Assembly: GCA_013286645.1 (NCBI GenBank)
Contig: JABDFJ010000024.1
Span: forward strand, 1 to 32,258
DNA: 32,258 nucleotides
Direction: 5' to 3'
Origin: Chlamydiota bacterium
GTDB taxonomy: Bacteria; Chlamydiota; Chlamydiia; Chlamydiales; Parachlamydiaceae
A program made the translations under genes and the position numbers. The notes under the pieces were generated by a model that saw only the letters and a list, made by a program, of their open reading frames with translations, did not search any database and was not told the origin of the DNA. Of this stretch, positions 7,769-15,571 are shown one piece after another. Within the stretch, counting starts at the first letter, position 1. Each line of letters starts with the position of its first letter.

Positions 7769-7841
7769 TGCCTAAAACAGGAGTCGAACCCGCGACCTTC
7801 GCATTACGAATGCGCTGCTCTACCAACTGAGCTATTTAGGC
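7769..7841 (-). tRNA. tRNA-Thr (anticodon CGU)
   Basis: The minus strand folds into a complete cloverleaf: acceptor GCCTAAA/TTTAGGC, D stem GCTC/GAGC, anticodon loop TTCGTAA giving CGU (reads ACG), five-base variable loop, T arm with GGTTCGACTCC. The discriminator is A and CCA is not encoded. The first base pair of the anticodon stem (G27-A43) is a mismatch. The gene is intact although an integrase lies immediately downstream, as expected when an element inserts into a tRNA 3' end and restores it. Confidence 0.95.
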
Positions 7842-7863
7842 GTGATAGTGTTGTGATATGTAA

Positions 7864-7907
7864 GAGGTAATTGCAAAAATGATTAAATGAGACTTTGCAA
7901 TTACCTC
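7864..7907. repeat. 44-bp palindromic repeat (GAGGTAATTGCAAA family), copy 1
   Basis: Perfect 14-base inverted arms GAGGTAATTGCAAA (7864-7877) and TTTGCAATTACCTC (7894-7907) flank a 16-base AT-rich loop. A second copy, in reverse orientation and including a matching loop, occurs at 17149-17194, so this is a dispersed repeat rather than a local hairpin. It lies upstream of both the tRNA-Thr gene and the divergent histidine phosphatase. Confidence 0.8.
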
Positions 7908-8042
7908 AAGGACATATTATATGGCGCAATTTTTTAACACAATATTAAGTTATTATGGTGAAACATTTACCTTGACGTGCTACCACATTCCCATATATCT
8001 ATAAGCTGCGTTAAACTTTAATTATTATCTCAGAAGTGTTAT

Positions 8043-8579
8043 ATGGACGCCTTTTATTTTTTACATCATGGGCAGACGGATTGGAACTTACGTGGGCAGC
8101 TCATGGGACATCAGGATATTTCTCTAAACGACACAGGTAGAAAGCAAGCTCAAGAGGCAGCTAGAATCCTGATTGGACACGACATCTCTTCCATTTGCTA
8201 TAGCCCTTTGGTGCGTGCAACAGAGACAGCAAAAATCATTGCTCAGGAGTGCCCCTGCAATTTGTATCCGTTTGCTGGCTTTAGTGAAAGGGCGTGGGGT
8301 GATTGGGAAGGTAAAGTCGTGCCTAAAGACCAGCTAAAGAAAACAGAAGACCATTTGCCTTCTGGAGCTGAAAATTTCGAAGATTTTCGTCATCGTGTGC
8401 TGAGCGCCTTGCAAGAGGCTTCGGCCTTCCCCTCTCCGTTTTTGATTATCTCTCATAGCGGTGTGTTTAATGTTATTTGTCAAGAGCTGCATCTGCCAGA
8501 AGCTGATCTAGCGAAGACGCCTTTATTGCATTTCTCGCAACGCTTGGGTAAATGGACGATGGAAGTGTTGGCTATATGA
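8043..8579 (+). CDS. Histidine phosphatase (phosphoglycerate mutase-like) family protein
   Basis: A 178-residue protein of the branch-1 histidine phosphatase superfamily. The phosphate pocket shows LHHGQTDWN (catalytic H9), R58 in SPLVRATETA, E82 in SERAWGDWEG and the second His, H138, in ISHSGV. The family motif is RHG; here the Arg is replaced by His (codon CAT), so the pocket lacks one canonical phosphate-binding residue. Length fits small GpmB/CobC-like phosphatases. Substrate cannot be told. The stop codon TGA is the first base triplet of a palindromic repeat (8578-8640), which may also end the transcript. It is divergent from tRNA-Thr. Confidence 0.85.
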   Translation: MDAFYFLHHGQTDWNLRGQLMGHQDISLNDTGRKQAQEAARILIGHDISSICYSPLVRATETAKIIAQECPCNLYPFAGFSERAWGDWEGKVVPKDQLKKTEDHLPSGAENFEDFRHRVLSALQEASAFPSPFLIISHSGVFNVICQELHLPEADLAKTPLLHFSQRLGKWTMEVLAI

Positions 8580-8640
8580 ACCTATCCCGATAAAAATTTC
8601 TACTCGGTTTCAAGTAAAATTTTTTATCGGGATAGGTTTA
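8578..8640. repeat. Palindromic GAACCTATCC element, short copy
   Basis: GAACCTATCCCGATAAAAATTT and its reverse complement face each other around an ACTCGGTTTCAAGT core, giving a 63-base hairpin that begins inside the stop codon of the phosphatase gene. Its ends match those of the 176-base element at 9138-9313. The arms include T and A runs, so it could act as a terminator for both flanking convergent genes. Confidence 0.8.
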
Positions 8641-8659
8641 TGAACAGCTGTTGCGAGGA

Positions 8660-9118
8660 TTAGTTTTTAGCGTGACTGTTGCGCACAACCCAATACGCTA
8701 TGGCGGTAGCTAAGACCATAGCTGCAGTCGCGTAAATATATTCTGTGGGTGTCGTTTTATAGTCCAGGATGATCACCTTTCTTGAAATAGCGATCAAAGC
8801 TGTCGATAGGACTAATTTGGCCTGTATCGTTTCTGATTTGACATAGACGATGATGTTATTAAATATTTCAATGGCAATGAGAACAGCGATGAAAGCGCCT
8901 AAGACAGTCAAAATCCCTTCGACATGCAACACACCGAGCGGATTAGAAAGGATAATTTTGTCATAAATGATATAAACCACATCCAACACGCTAGCCACAA
9001 TCACCACAATCATTAAGATAGCTAGAAATTTTATGCAGTAAAGGATGATTTTATGTAAGAAGCCGATGAGTGGATCGTCAGCTTTTTTCAAAACATTTTC
9101 AAATTCGCGTTCAGACAT
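8660..9118 (-). CDS. PsiE-family inner-membrane protein
   Basis: A 152-residue protein with four predicted membrane helices: about residues 26-52 (IILYCIKFLAILMIVVIV), 64-88, 100-113 and 130-146. The pattern of an early Asp/Tyr-rich loop (VLDVVYIIYDKII), then EGILTVLGAFIAVLIAIEIFNNI, matches the PsiE family (PF06146), named after phosphate-starvation-inducible PsiE of E. coli but without known biochemical function. AGGAAA sits 6 bases before the ATG. It is bracketed on both sides by copies of the same palindromic repeat. No Pho-box-like element is apparent upstream, so phosphate control should not be assumed. Confidence 0.85.
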   Translation of the reverse strand: MSEREFENVLKKADDPLIGFLHKIILYCIKFLAILMIVVIVASVLDVVYIIYDKIILSNPLGVLHVEGILTVLGAFIAVLIAIEIFNNIIVYVKSETIQAKLVLSTALIAISRKVIILDYKTTPTEYIYATAAMVLATAIAYWVVRNSHAKN

Positions 9119-9137
9119 TTTATTTCCTAATGATGTT

Positions 9138-9313
9138 TGAACCTATCCAGATAAAATTTTTAACTCGCTTTCGAGTTCATTTCCTCTAGGAATCCGCAAA
9201 AATAAAGGGGTAATATTAAATCAATATTGCCCCTTTATTTACGGAAGACTGCACGAGTTCCTAGAAAGAAAATAATCTCGAAAGCGAGTCAAAAATTTTT
9301 ATCAGGATAGGTT
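9138..9313. repeat. Palindromic GAACCTATCC element, long copy (176 bp)
   Basis: The left end GAACCTATCCAGATAAAATT (9138 onward) is mirrored by the right end ending at 9313. Inside are ACTCGCTTTCGAG arms, a second nested pair around TCTAGGAA, and a central hairpin AATAAAGGGGTAATATT/AATATTGCCCCTTTATT. It is therefore a nested, near full-length palindrome with no coding capacity, the form of a MITE or REP-type element. It lies directly upstream of the PsiE gene. Confidence 0.85.
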
Positions 9314-9378
9314 CTTCGTATGATTTATCTTTAACACGCGATCATAATTACAAGCAGCAATTTTAAATAGAAAGATTA

Positions 9379-10368
9379 CTAAAAACTGGCAAATCCTCGC
9401 TTGATAAGTTGCTTATTCACTTTATTAATGAGGTAGTCTTCATCAAGAGCGGCCTTGATGGGGTTCACGCGAATGCCAATAACACCCGCAGAATCCCAAG
9501 ATACGGGCCTAGCATAGATGTCCACAGGAAAGGCGATATTTTGTTCATCCGGATCTGCAGGTTGTGTTCGATCTCTGCCTTTAGGGCGTTTATTCAAATT
9601 ATCATCAAAAAAGATAGTGAGGGCTTTTTTTCCCTCAAAATTGCCATCATGGACACAATACAAGCGTTTGCCTGCAGCTGCTTTGCGTTTATTAGTATGC
9701 CAGGTTTCAAAATCGTCTTGGCATAATGTATGGGCTTTATGTAGCGTTTTGAAGAGTTTGTGCCCTTTTCGAATTCTCTTGTCCCCTTCAATATGAAGAG
9801 CATCATTAGCAAAATAGGCGCGGTGCGTAATTTCCAAGGTTTTCTCACCGAAAGCACCTTGTGCATTAAGTTTATTCCACTCATGCGCGATTTGAGGTCC
9901 ATCGAAGCCAAAAGTGCGCAAGGTACATGTGGTCGCAGGGCAAATTTGTGTGGCTTTTTGGATGAGTTTCATCACTGAAGGAAACAGGGTGAAGGAAGCG
10001 TTTTGTGTTTTTTTATCGAGATATTGTTTGGCAAGGGTTTCGTAGAGGTGTGAAGTTTGTTGACATAAGGGGTGGTTTTGTTGCTTTAGGGTTTCAAGAA
10101 ATCCTGCAATTTGCTGCTCTTGTTTTTTTTTGACAGCTTCATCACATTTATCTCCTGGGATAAGCACCTTCTGAACATAGTCTACATAAGACATTTCAGG
10201 GTGATTGATATCCCACTTGTAATTAGTGAAGCGGGCAATCGCAAATATGAGAGCATTGACTTTTTTGGTGGTATCACCAAACACTATGGTACCGTTAACA
10301 TCAAATTGGAGTGAAAGATAATCAGGCCTCAAAGGCTGCATTTTTGAGGTGTGATCAATAATGGACAT
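9379..10368 (-). CDS. HAD-like hydrolase fold protein with altered motif I
   Basis: A 329-residue cytosolic-looking protein. Motif I is FDVNGTIVFGD (D23, N25), motif II is probably TLRTFG (T152), and motif IV is FFDDNLN (D255, D256), in the order and spacing of HAD phosphatases. The usual second Asp of DxDGT is Asn here; that Asp is the general acid in phosphatases, so activity may be altered or lost. The nucleophile D23 is kept. A good Shine-Dalgarno AAGGA lies 7 bases before the ATG. It lies 33 bases beyond the 798-residue helical-repeat gene in the same direction and may share its transcript. I do not recognise an ortholog with known substrate. Confidence 0.7.
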   Translation of the reverse strand: MSIIDHTSKMQPLRPDYLSLQFDVNGTIVFGDTTKKVNALIFAIARFTNYKWDINHPEMSYVDYVQKVLIPGDKCDEAVKKKQEQQIAGFLETLKQQNHPLCQQTSHLYETLAKQYLDKKTQNASFTLFPSVMKLIQKATQICPATTCTLRTFGFDGPQIAHEWNKLNAQGAFGEKTLEITHRAYFANDALHIEGDKRIRKGHKLFKTLHKAHTLCQDDFETWHTNKRKAAAGKRLYCVHDGNFEGKKALTIFFDDNLNKRPKGRDRTQPADPDEQNIAFPVDIYARPVSWDSAGVIGIRVNPIKAALDEDYLINKVNKQLIKRGFASF

Positions 10369-10401
10369 GGACGTTCCTTCGCATGGCTTATTAGAGGCTA
10401 T

Positions 10402-12798
10402 TTATGCACATGATTCTAAATCTAACATCCCAGGTAGTTTGGTTTCGAAAACTATAGAATCAAAGAGTTGTTTTAAATGTTCATGAATTTTTCGATTTGC
10501 CTTACCTTTGATATCATTTCTTTCAAATAGATTCATTAGAGCATTGAAAGTTAACAGCTTAATATCCTTTCCTATCTTGATGTTGGGCATAGTAGATGGA
10601 GAGTAACTTTGGTTGGTAATTAACTCTAAAATCGAAATCATGTACGCAAAAGTTAAATCTCGGTTTGGATGATCTATTTTGCGCGAAGCATAAATATCAA
10701 GTAAAGCGATTTTCAGTGTTTCGTCGACTTTGAGGTTAGTCCACTTTATAAAAGTAGCATAGTTATCTGAGTCGCTCAGCATATCGACTATAGCCTTAAA
10801 AATTTGTGCCATCGTCTTATATAAATGTTCCTCTGGAATTACTTTGAAGATTTTAGATAGTGCTTGATTTGGTGCTTTGTTTTCTGTGTGATTACAGAAC
10901 AACGCCATAGGATGAATCACATCTTCTAGTGATGTATTATGTGACCTCAGCTCTGTGATGATATAGTAGAATACGGTGACAAAGTTAGCGACATCATCGA
11001 TCGGCCAAAATAACCGCAAAGCTAAAATCATATAATCGATCAATTTTGTATCGTCTTGACGTAATGCCTCTAGATGAGGCATGACACTAAAAATTGCTTG
11101 CATGCATAGCTCATCACAAGCGAATAAATTTTTATGGGGCGTTGTAAAAACTAACTGTTTAATAAAATCGGCCACCTTAACTTTTTGAGCTACAGAAATA
11201 GATTGCCATAATGATTGCAATTGCGCTGTAGGCATCCCATCTATAATGCCTTGAAGTAACATGGTGATAGATTTTATATCAGTTTGATTTGATAGAGCTG
11301 TTTCCAATATGGCTCGCAGAGTTGTGACATGAGCCTCATGGGTAAAGGTCTGAATTAGGGTGGTCAATTGTTTCACAAAATCGATCCTTTGACTGCTATC
11401 AATGGCTTGTATGACAAGGAACATTTGATATAGTGTGTCTCCTTTGATGGCCTTGTCGGCATCTGTTTGAGATCCCTTTAAGATATAAAAATGCAACATT
11501 TTTAGCAGTTTACAGATGTGTTTTTGTGCTTCTGTTCGTTGTTCAATAGGGATTAACGATAAATAAATAATACAATCTAACCGGAAACCGATATAATGGG
11601 TATCCAGCAATGGCACCTTGTCAAAGAGGATTTGGGCTCTGTGTTCCTCTGGAGCAGATTTTAAGTAATAATCCCTTTCATACCAATCTGTACGGAAATC
11701 GACATACTTTGAATGGACTGCAAGGGTATGGGCAGGGTCAACGGATGGCAACATTTGGAAGAGTTCTTGCCGCTGAATCTCATCTGGAACACGTTTGAAA
11801 AGGAGATCTAATTTTGTAATAGTCACGGATAGCATGTTGCAAGTCAAAAAATGTCGATTGATCACAAACGGGAGTACATCGATGATGGGGATAATAAGGC
11901 CAGGCGGAACAGATTTTAAAGTATTAACTATTTTCCGCCCTTCTTGAGGATCAAATGAACCCGTATTATCAGTAAGGAGCTCAAATAGTGACATGACTGC
12001 TGTAATACCTTTGTCAACGCATTCTGGTGGGATTAATGCTAATGCACACAAAATTTCAGCTTTCTGCAGGTCTTTGATGCCTGTTAGTTGAATAGGTGTC
12101 TTCAACAGGAGATTTCTTCTTAATACGACAGCTCTATCTGGATTTGGTATTGTTTTAAGCATGTTTAGAATAGCAACGCGCCCTGTTTTATCTGTAATAT
12201 CTTTAAAAATTGGCACCACAAACTGGGCTGTCGCTTCACGCTCACTTGGTGGAATTAAGCACAGGGCCATCATAAAGAAAGCAATAGCGCCCTCCTGATT
12301 AAAACTCGTGTAGTGTTGCGTTGCTAAATACAAGATCTGAGCTTTTTCGCTACCAGGTATGTGGCTTAGAGCTGCTAAGATTGTCTTTTGGTATATTTTC
12401 GGAGTAAATTTAAACAATGTGTCTATCGAATTGTAGGCGTCTTGTTCTTCATTCTTTGGGATATCTTTTATCGCTGCTAGTATCATTTTATCTGTGGAGT
12501 TGGTGTGCCAAGACGAATGACAGATCGATTCCATGAACGTACTCACTAGCAAGTCTATCGATTCAGGACTACTCCAACTAGTGGCAGGGCGTGGGCATTT
12601 CCGGTTCAAAAAAAGTGCTGAATTATTTTTCCCAACGATATTTCTAAAAAGCTGTGGTAGATGTGCATGGTTTGCTTGTGGGTTTGGGGACGTTGGGTTG
12701 CGTGGCGAACCAATGGAAGGGCTGGTTCCTCGGCATACATCACTCGGGGAAAATAAGGCTCTAACGGGAATGATATGAACTGATCCATCAAATGCCAT
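10402..12798 (-). CDS. Large alpha-helical repeat protein, unknown (possible effector)
   Basis: A 798-residue protein from the ATG at 12798; an upstream TTG (12807) would add only three residues. The first 75 residues are Pro/Ser/Asn-rich and unstructured (for example SPSIGSPRNPTSPNPQ). After that the protein is helical, with a recurrent pattern 'I..AL..IP..E/DR' whose Pro falls at about residues 114, 148, 183, 218, 257 and 298, a period of 34-41. Further degenerate copies (SLIPIEQR, KVIPEEHL) occur to the C-terminus. No signal peptide or membrane helix is seen. The architecture resembles HEAT/ARM-like solenoids. A disordered N-terminus before a binding solenoid fits a type III effector, but this is speculation. 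It is first of a probable two-gene unit with the HAD-like gene. Confidence 0.75.
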   Translation of the reverse strand: MAFDGSVHIIPVRALFSPSDVCRGTSPSIGSPRNPTSPNPQANHAHLPQLFRNIVGKNNSALFLNRKCPRPATSWSSPESIDLLVSTFMESICHSSWHTNSTDKMILAAIKDIPKNEEQDAYNSIDTLFKFTPKIYQKTILAALSHIPGSEKAQILYLATQHYTSFNQEGAIAFFMMALCLIPPSEREATAQFVVPIFKDITDKTGRVAILNMLKTIPNPDRAVVLRRNLLLKTPIQLTGIKDLQKAEILCALALIPPECVDKGITAVMSLFELLTDNTGSFDPQEGRKIVNTLKSVPPGLIIPIIDVLPFVINRHFLTCNMLSVTITKLDLLFKRVPDEIQRQELFQMLPSVDPAHTLAVHSKYVDFRTDWYERDYYLKSAPEEHRAQILFDKVPLLDTHYIGFRLDCIIYLSLIPIEQRTEAQKHICKLLKMLHFYILKGSQTDADKAIKGDTLYQMFLVIQAIDSSQRIDFVKQLTTLIQTFTHEAHVTTLRAILETALSNQTDIKSITMLLQGIIDGMPTAQLQSLWQSISVAQKVKVADFIKQLVFTTPHKNLFACDELCMQAIFSVMPHLEALRQDDTKLIDYMILALRLFWPIDDVANFVTVFYYIITELRSHNTSLEDVIHPMALFCNHTENKAPNQALSKIFKVIPEEHLYKTMAQIFKAIVDMLSDSDNYATFIKWTNLKVDETLKIALLDIYASRKIDHPNRDLTFAYMISILELITNQSYSPSTMPNIKIGKDIKLLTFNALMNLFERNDIKGKANRKIHEHLKQLFDSIVFETKLPGMLDLESCA

Positions 12799-13203
12799 AA
12801 AAACCAAAGATTAGTTTAGATTATTACAAAAACAAAAAAACATGAAAACTATTTTAACATAAATAATATTTTAATAACAGCGTTTTATATTCATTTTAAA
12901 TAAACTATACCGGCTAGCTTATCCTGTTTATCATGTTTATCCTGCTATTAATAATAATTCCCTTTTTTCTCTGCATCACCGCGCCCCCCGACTCTGCGTT
13001 GAATTTATACCGAATGTGACTCAAAAGTTGGGATTTTCGCACAGCTGGAAATGCCAACTTTTGAATCACGTTCGGTATATGTGTGAACGAACCCGTTTAA
13101 AATGAACTGTTTTTTATTCTTTATCCCATAAGATGAATTAGCTTAATATTGCTTTTTGTTCTCATAATCAACTCTCTATTCGGAAATATATTTTTGGGTT
13201 TTT
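12799..13203. other. AT-rich divergent intergenic region with repeats
   Basis: Roughly 400 bases between two divergent genes. 12808-12910 is very AT-rich and should hold the promoter of the helical-repeat gene. A 9-bp periodic repeat TTATCCTG/TTATCATG/TTATCCTG lies at 12919-12944, and a related block in reverse orientation occurs at 27053-27075. A short copy of the TATACCG element sits at 13006-13079. No gene or RNA is apparent. Confidence 0.6.
13006..13079. repeat. TATACCG palindromic element, internally deleted copy (74 bp)
   Basis: TATACCGAATGTGACTCAAA at the left is mirrored by the right arm ending CGTTCGGTATA (13079), around a short remnant that includes CAGCTGGAAATG. Compared with the two 167-bp copies at 15572 and 30545 it lacks the GC-rich inner arms and central hairpin. 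It lies 124 bases upstream of the glycosyltransferase start. Confidence 0.85.
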
Positions 13204-14751
13204 ATGCATTTGCGATACATGTCACTTTTATGTGTGCTGCTCGTTATTAAAGCCGTATTGATGATTGAAGTGATCCTACATGCGGGGATAGGTTTAGGTC
13301 CTGATGAAGCGCAATATTGGACATGGAGTCGCTTGCTCGACTGGGGATATTATAGTAAGCCCCCAGGAATTGCTTGGGAGATCTGGATTGGTACGCAATT
13401 GTTTGGTAATAATGAACTTGGTGTGCGCATGCCTGCCGTAGTCATAGGCTTTTGTTTACCATTGCTTGTGTATCGCATGGCAAGAAATTGTGGTCTCACC
13501 CCACAGACATGTTTTTGGAGTGCCTTAACGATAGCTTTGTCTCCTATCGGAATCATGTCATCATTTTTGGCCATAACCGATGGAGGGATGATTCTGTTTT
13601 GGACAGCTACCTGCACTTATCTCGCTGGTATGATTCAACAGAATAGAACGCCAAACTATTTAATTTTAGGTCTGTTGATAATGTGTGGAGCACTCTTTAA
13701 GTGGCCGATTTATCTGCTATGGTTGTTGGTGTTATTGAGCTGGTCCCTTTTCCCTTGGTTGGCGTCTTGGAGAATCTTATTGGGTTGTGTAGTTTCGTTG
13801 CTAGCGCTATTGCCAAGTATCTATTGGAATGCTGAACATGAGTGGGGCACTTTTAGACATGTGTTAGCGACGTTAGCAGGAGGACATGCAGCGCCAAAAG
13901 TGGGAGTCATATTGCAAGGCAATCTATTCGAATTTATGGGGGCGCAAGCCGCTATTGTATCACCTATTTTGTTTGTTTTGCTGGTATTGGCTTTAGTGCG
14001 CATGGTTAAAGATAGACACAGTGTACCTGTAGGTGTGATTTTTTGTGGTGGTATTACTCTAGTTATATTGACAATGGCACTGGTAGTTTCTTTCTTTATG
14101 AAGCTGCAAGGCAATTGGGCAATCTATGCCTATCCAAGTGTATTTGTGGTGCTTGGATGGTATGGATGTGAAGCTCTTGAGAAGGGAAAACGATGGCTTT
14201 ATGCAGGAGTAACCATTTCTGTATTGGCCTGCAGCTTTGTTTTTAGTTTGCCCTTCATACAAGCTGAAGGTGTTGGCAGCCAATATCCCATTCCGTATCG
14301 AATCAATCCTTTTAGACATAATGTAGGTTGGAATCAGCTTACAAAAGAGCTTCTTTTAGCAGGCTATGATGCGCAACAAGATTTTCTTTTTGGCGACAAA
14401 TACCAAATGGCTAGCATTTTGAGCTTTTATGGTCCGGACCAAAAGCGCGCTTATTTTCTAAATCTACATGGGACCCGCAAAAATCAATTTTCCTTTTGGC
14501 CAAGCATGGCGCAAGAACAAGTTGGTAAGCGCGGATTTTTTGTCGTTGTAGAAAATATGCCGCACCTAGCTAAAGCGCAGCCTGTATTGGTCGATACCAC
14601 CCAAGAGCTGCTTAAAGAGTATTTTAAAGAGGTTCACTTTCATGGAGTGGTTCCTTTGTTCTGGGCTTACGGCCAGATGGTTAAAGGAGCCTTGATTTTT
14701 GAATGTGTCTCATATAATGGTTTGCAACCAGAAGGTGCAATGCTCTATTAG
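13204..14751 (+). CDS. GT-C family glycosyltransferase (ArnT/PMT_2, glycosyltransferase family 39-like)
   Basis: A 515-residue polytopic membrane protein with about ten to eleven predicted helices. The first periplasmic loop carries GLGPDEAQYW (D34, E35), the catalytic acidic site of lipid-phosphate-dependent glycosyltransferases, followed by LDWGYYSKPPGIAW and GNNELGVRMP, all typical of the RgtA-D/PMT_2 group. The last 170 residues form a soluble periplasmic domain. It should transfer a sugar from a polyprenyl-phosphate donor to a cell-envelope acceptor such as lipid A or another glycan; the acceptor cannot be told. The gene ends 5 bases from the stop of the convergent HAD gene, leaving no room for a terminator between them. 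Confidence 0.88.
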   Translation: MHLRYMSLLCVLLVIKAVLMIEVILHAGIGLGPDEAQYWTWSRLLDWGYYSKPPGIAWEIWIGTQLFGNNELGVRMPAVVIGFCLPLLVYRMARNCGLTPQTCFWSALTIALSPIGIMSSFLAITDGGMILFWTATCTYLAGMIQQNRTPNYLILGLLIMCGALFKWPIYLLWLLVLLSWSLFPWLASWRILLGCVVSLLALLPSIYWNAEHEWGTFRHVLATLAGGHAAPKVGVILQGNLFEFMGAQAAIVSPILFVLLVLALVRMVKDRHSVPVGVIFCGGITLVILTMALVVSFFMKLQGNWAIYAYPSVFVVLGWYGCEALEKGKRWLYAGVTISVLACSFVFSLPFIQAEGVGSQYPIPYRINPFRHNVGWNQLTKELLLAGYDAQQDFLFGDKYQMASILSFYGPDQKRAYFLNLHGTRKNQFSFWPSMAQEQVGKRGFFVVVENMPHLAKAQPVLVDTTQELLKEYFKEVHFHGVVPLFWAYGQMVKGALIFECVSYNGLQPEGAMLY

Positions 14752-14756
14752 GTCAA

Positions 14757-15557
14757 TCACTCAGCCCGTTTGTCCATTTGCCTGACATCGCTATCGCTTA
14801 GCCACTGTTCATGGATACGTAAGAAGTCGAATTGTTGTTGCGCGATAGTTTCATCAAACCGGTCGTTAAGCATTTCAACGCGGTTGTAATGGATACATAC
14901 ACTCTCGATCTCATGCTTCTCCAAAGCCGTGTGTAGGGCTTCTACTTGGTCTTTGCTATCGTCGATGAAGAATATTCTTTTGGGCTGGTATTTTACTCTC
15001 CCTAATAGTGCTTGCAACGCTTTGGCTTTGGAGAGGAGGGCTGTGAATAAAATGCCATCTTTAAATACAGGATATACCCCCTCGTGGATAAGGTCGCCAA
15101 AAACGATGTGTTGGTAATAAGAAAATGTGGAAGAAAAATCAAATCCTGCTCGCATCAGTTCTTGGCGACGCCATGCTTCAACATTATTTATGGCTCCCAA
15201 ACGCCCTGGAGAATGTGATGTGAGAGCAATGATTTTGGTTTGAGCTTGCAGTTGCCGTAAATAGTCTGGCATGTCAGCATCAAGAGGGCTTAGTAAACGC
15301 GAAAGTAATATTTTGCTAATCAGCTGTTGAATTTGAGCAGTAGGAATGTTGCTACATTGCTTCAAGAAATAGTCGCTGCCACAAGGGCGGAGCACCATGT
15401 CGTTGGGAATAACCAACGTGCAATCGATGTCAAAGGCGATTAAATCGCACGAATTGACTGTATTAAGAATTGTTTTTAGTTGATCGAGCGAATTTACAGA
15501 ACAGATTGTGCTTTGCAAAGCAGAGAAAGGAAGCAAGAGGAACAAGAATAAAAACAT
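14757..15557 (-). CDS. DUF2608-type HAD-fold protein with signal peptide
   Basis: The start at 15557 gives 266 residues with a signal peptide, MFLFLFLLLPFSALQS. The frame stays open upstream to 15650, but that extension is translated from the palindromic repeat (15572-15738) and would bury the signal peptide, so it is rejected. HAD motifs are complete: AFDIDCTLV (D43, D45), motif II ALTSHS (T113) and FFIDDS (D199, D200). This layout matches the DUF2608 family I know from Chlamydiae and Legionella, with exported proteins of unknown substrate. It is convergent with the glycosyltransferase. The repeat leaves only 14 bases of native 5' sequence, so its promoter probably lies inside the repeat. 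Confidence 0.85.
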   Translation of the reverse strand: MFLFLFLLLPFSALQSTICSVNSLDQLKTILNTVNSCDLIAFDIDCTLVIPNDMVLRPCGSDYFLKQCSNIPTAQIQQLISKILLSRLLSPLDADMPDYLRQLQAQTKIIALTSHSPGRLGAINNVEAWRRQELMRAGFDFSSTFSYYQHIVFGDLIHEGVYPVFKDGILFTALLSKAKALQALLGRVKYQPKRIFFIDDSKDQVEALHTALEKHEIESVCIHYNRVEMLNDRFDETIAQQQFDFLRIHEQWLSDSDVRQMDKRAE

Positions 15558-15571
15558 ATGCTTTTTGCCTA

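Noticed and set aside
7638..7826. 62-residue minus-strand ORF
   Set aside because: It is a translation of the tRNA-Thr gene and its terminator (VAGSTPV is the usual product of reading a tRNA T arm).
8660..9118. Phosphate-starvation control of the PsiE-like gene
   Set aside because: No Pho-box-like direct repeats are visible upstream; the family name alone is not evidence.
12799..12807. TTG start for the helical-repeat protein
   Set aside because: An ATG three codons later is simpler, and neither has a ribosome site that would favour the TTG.
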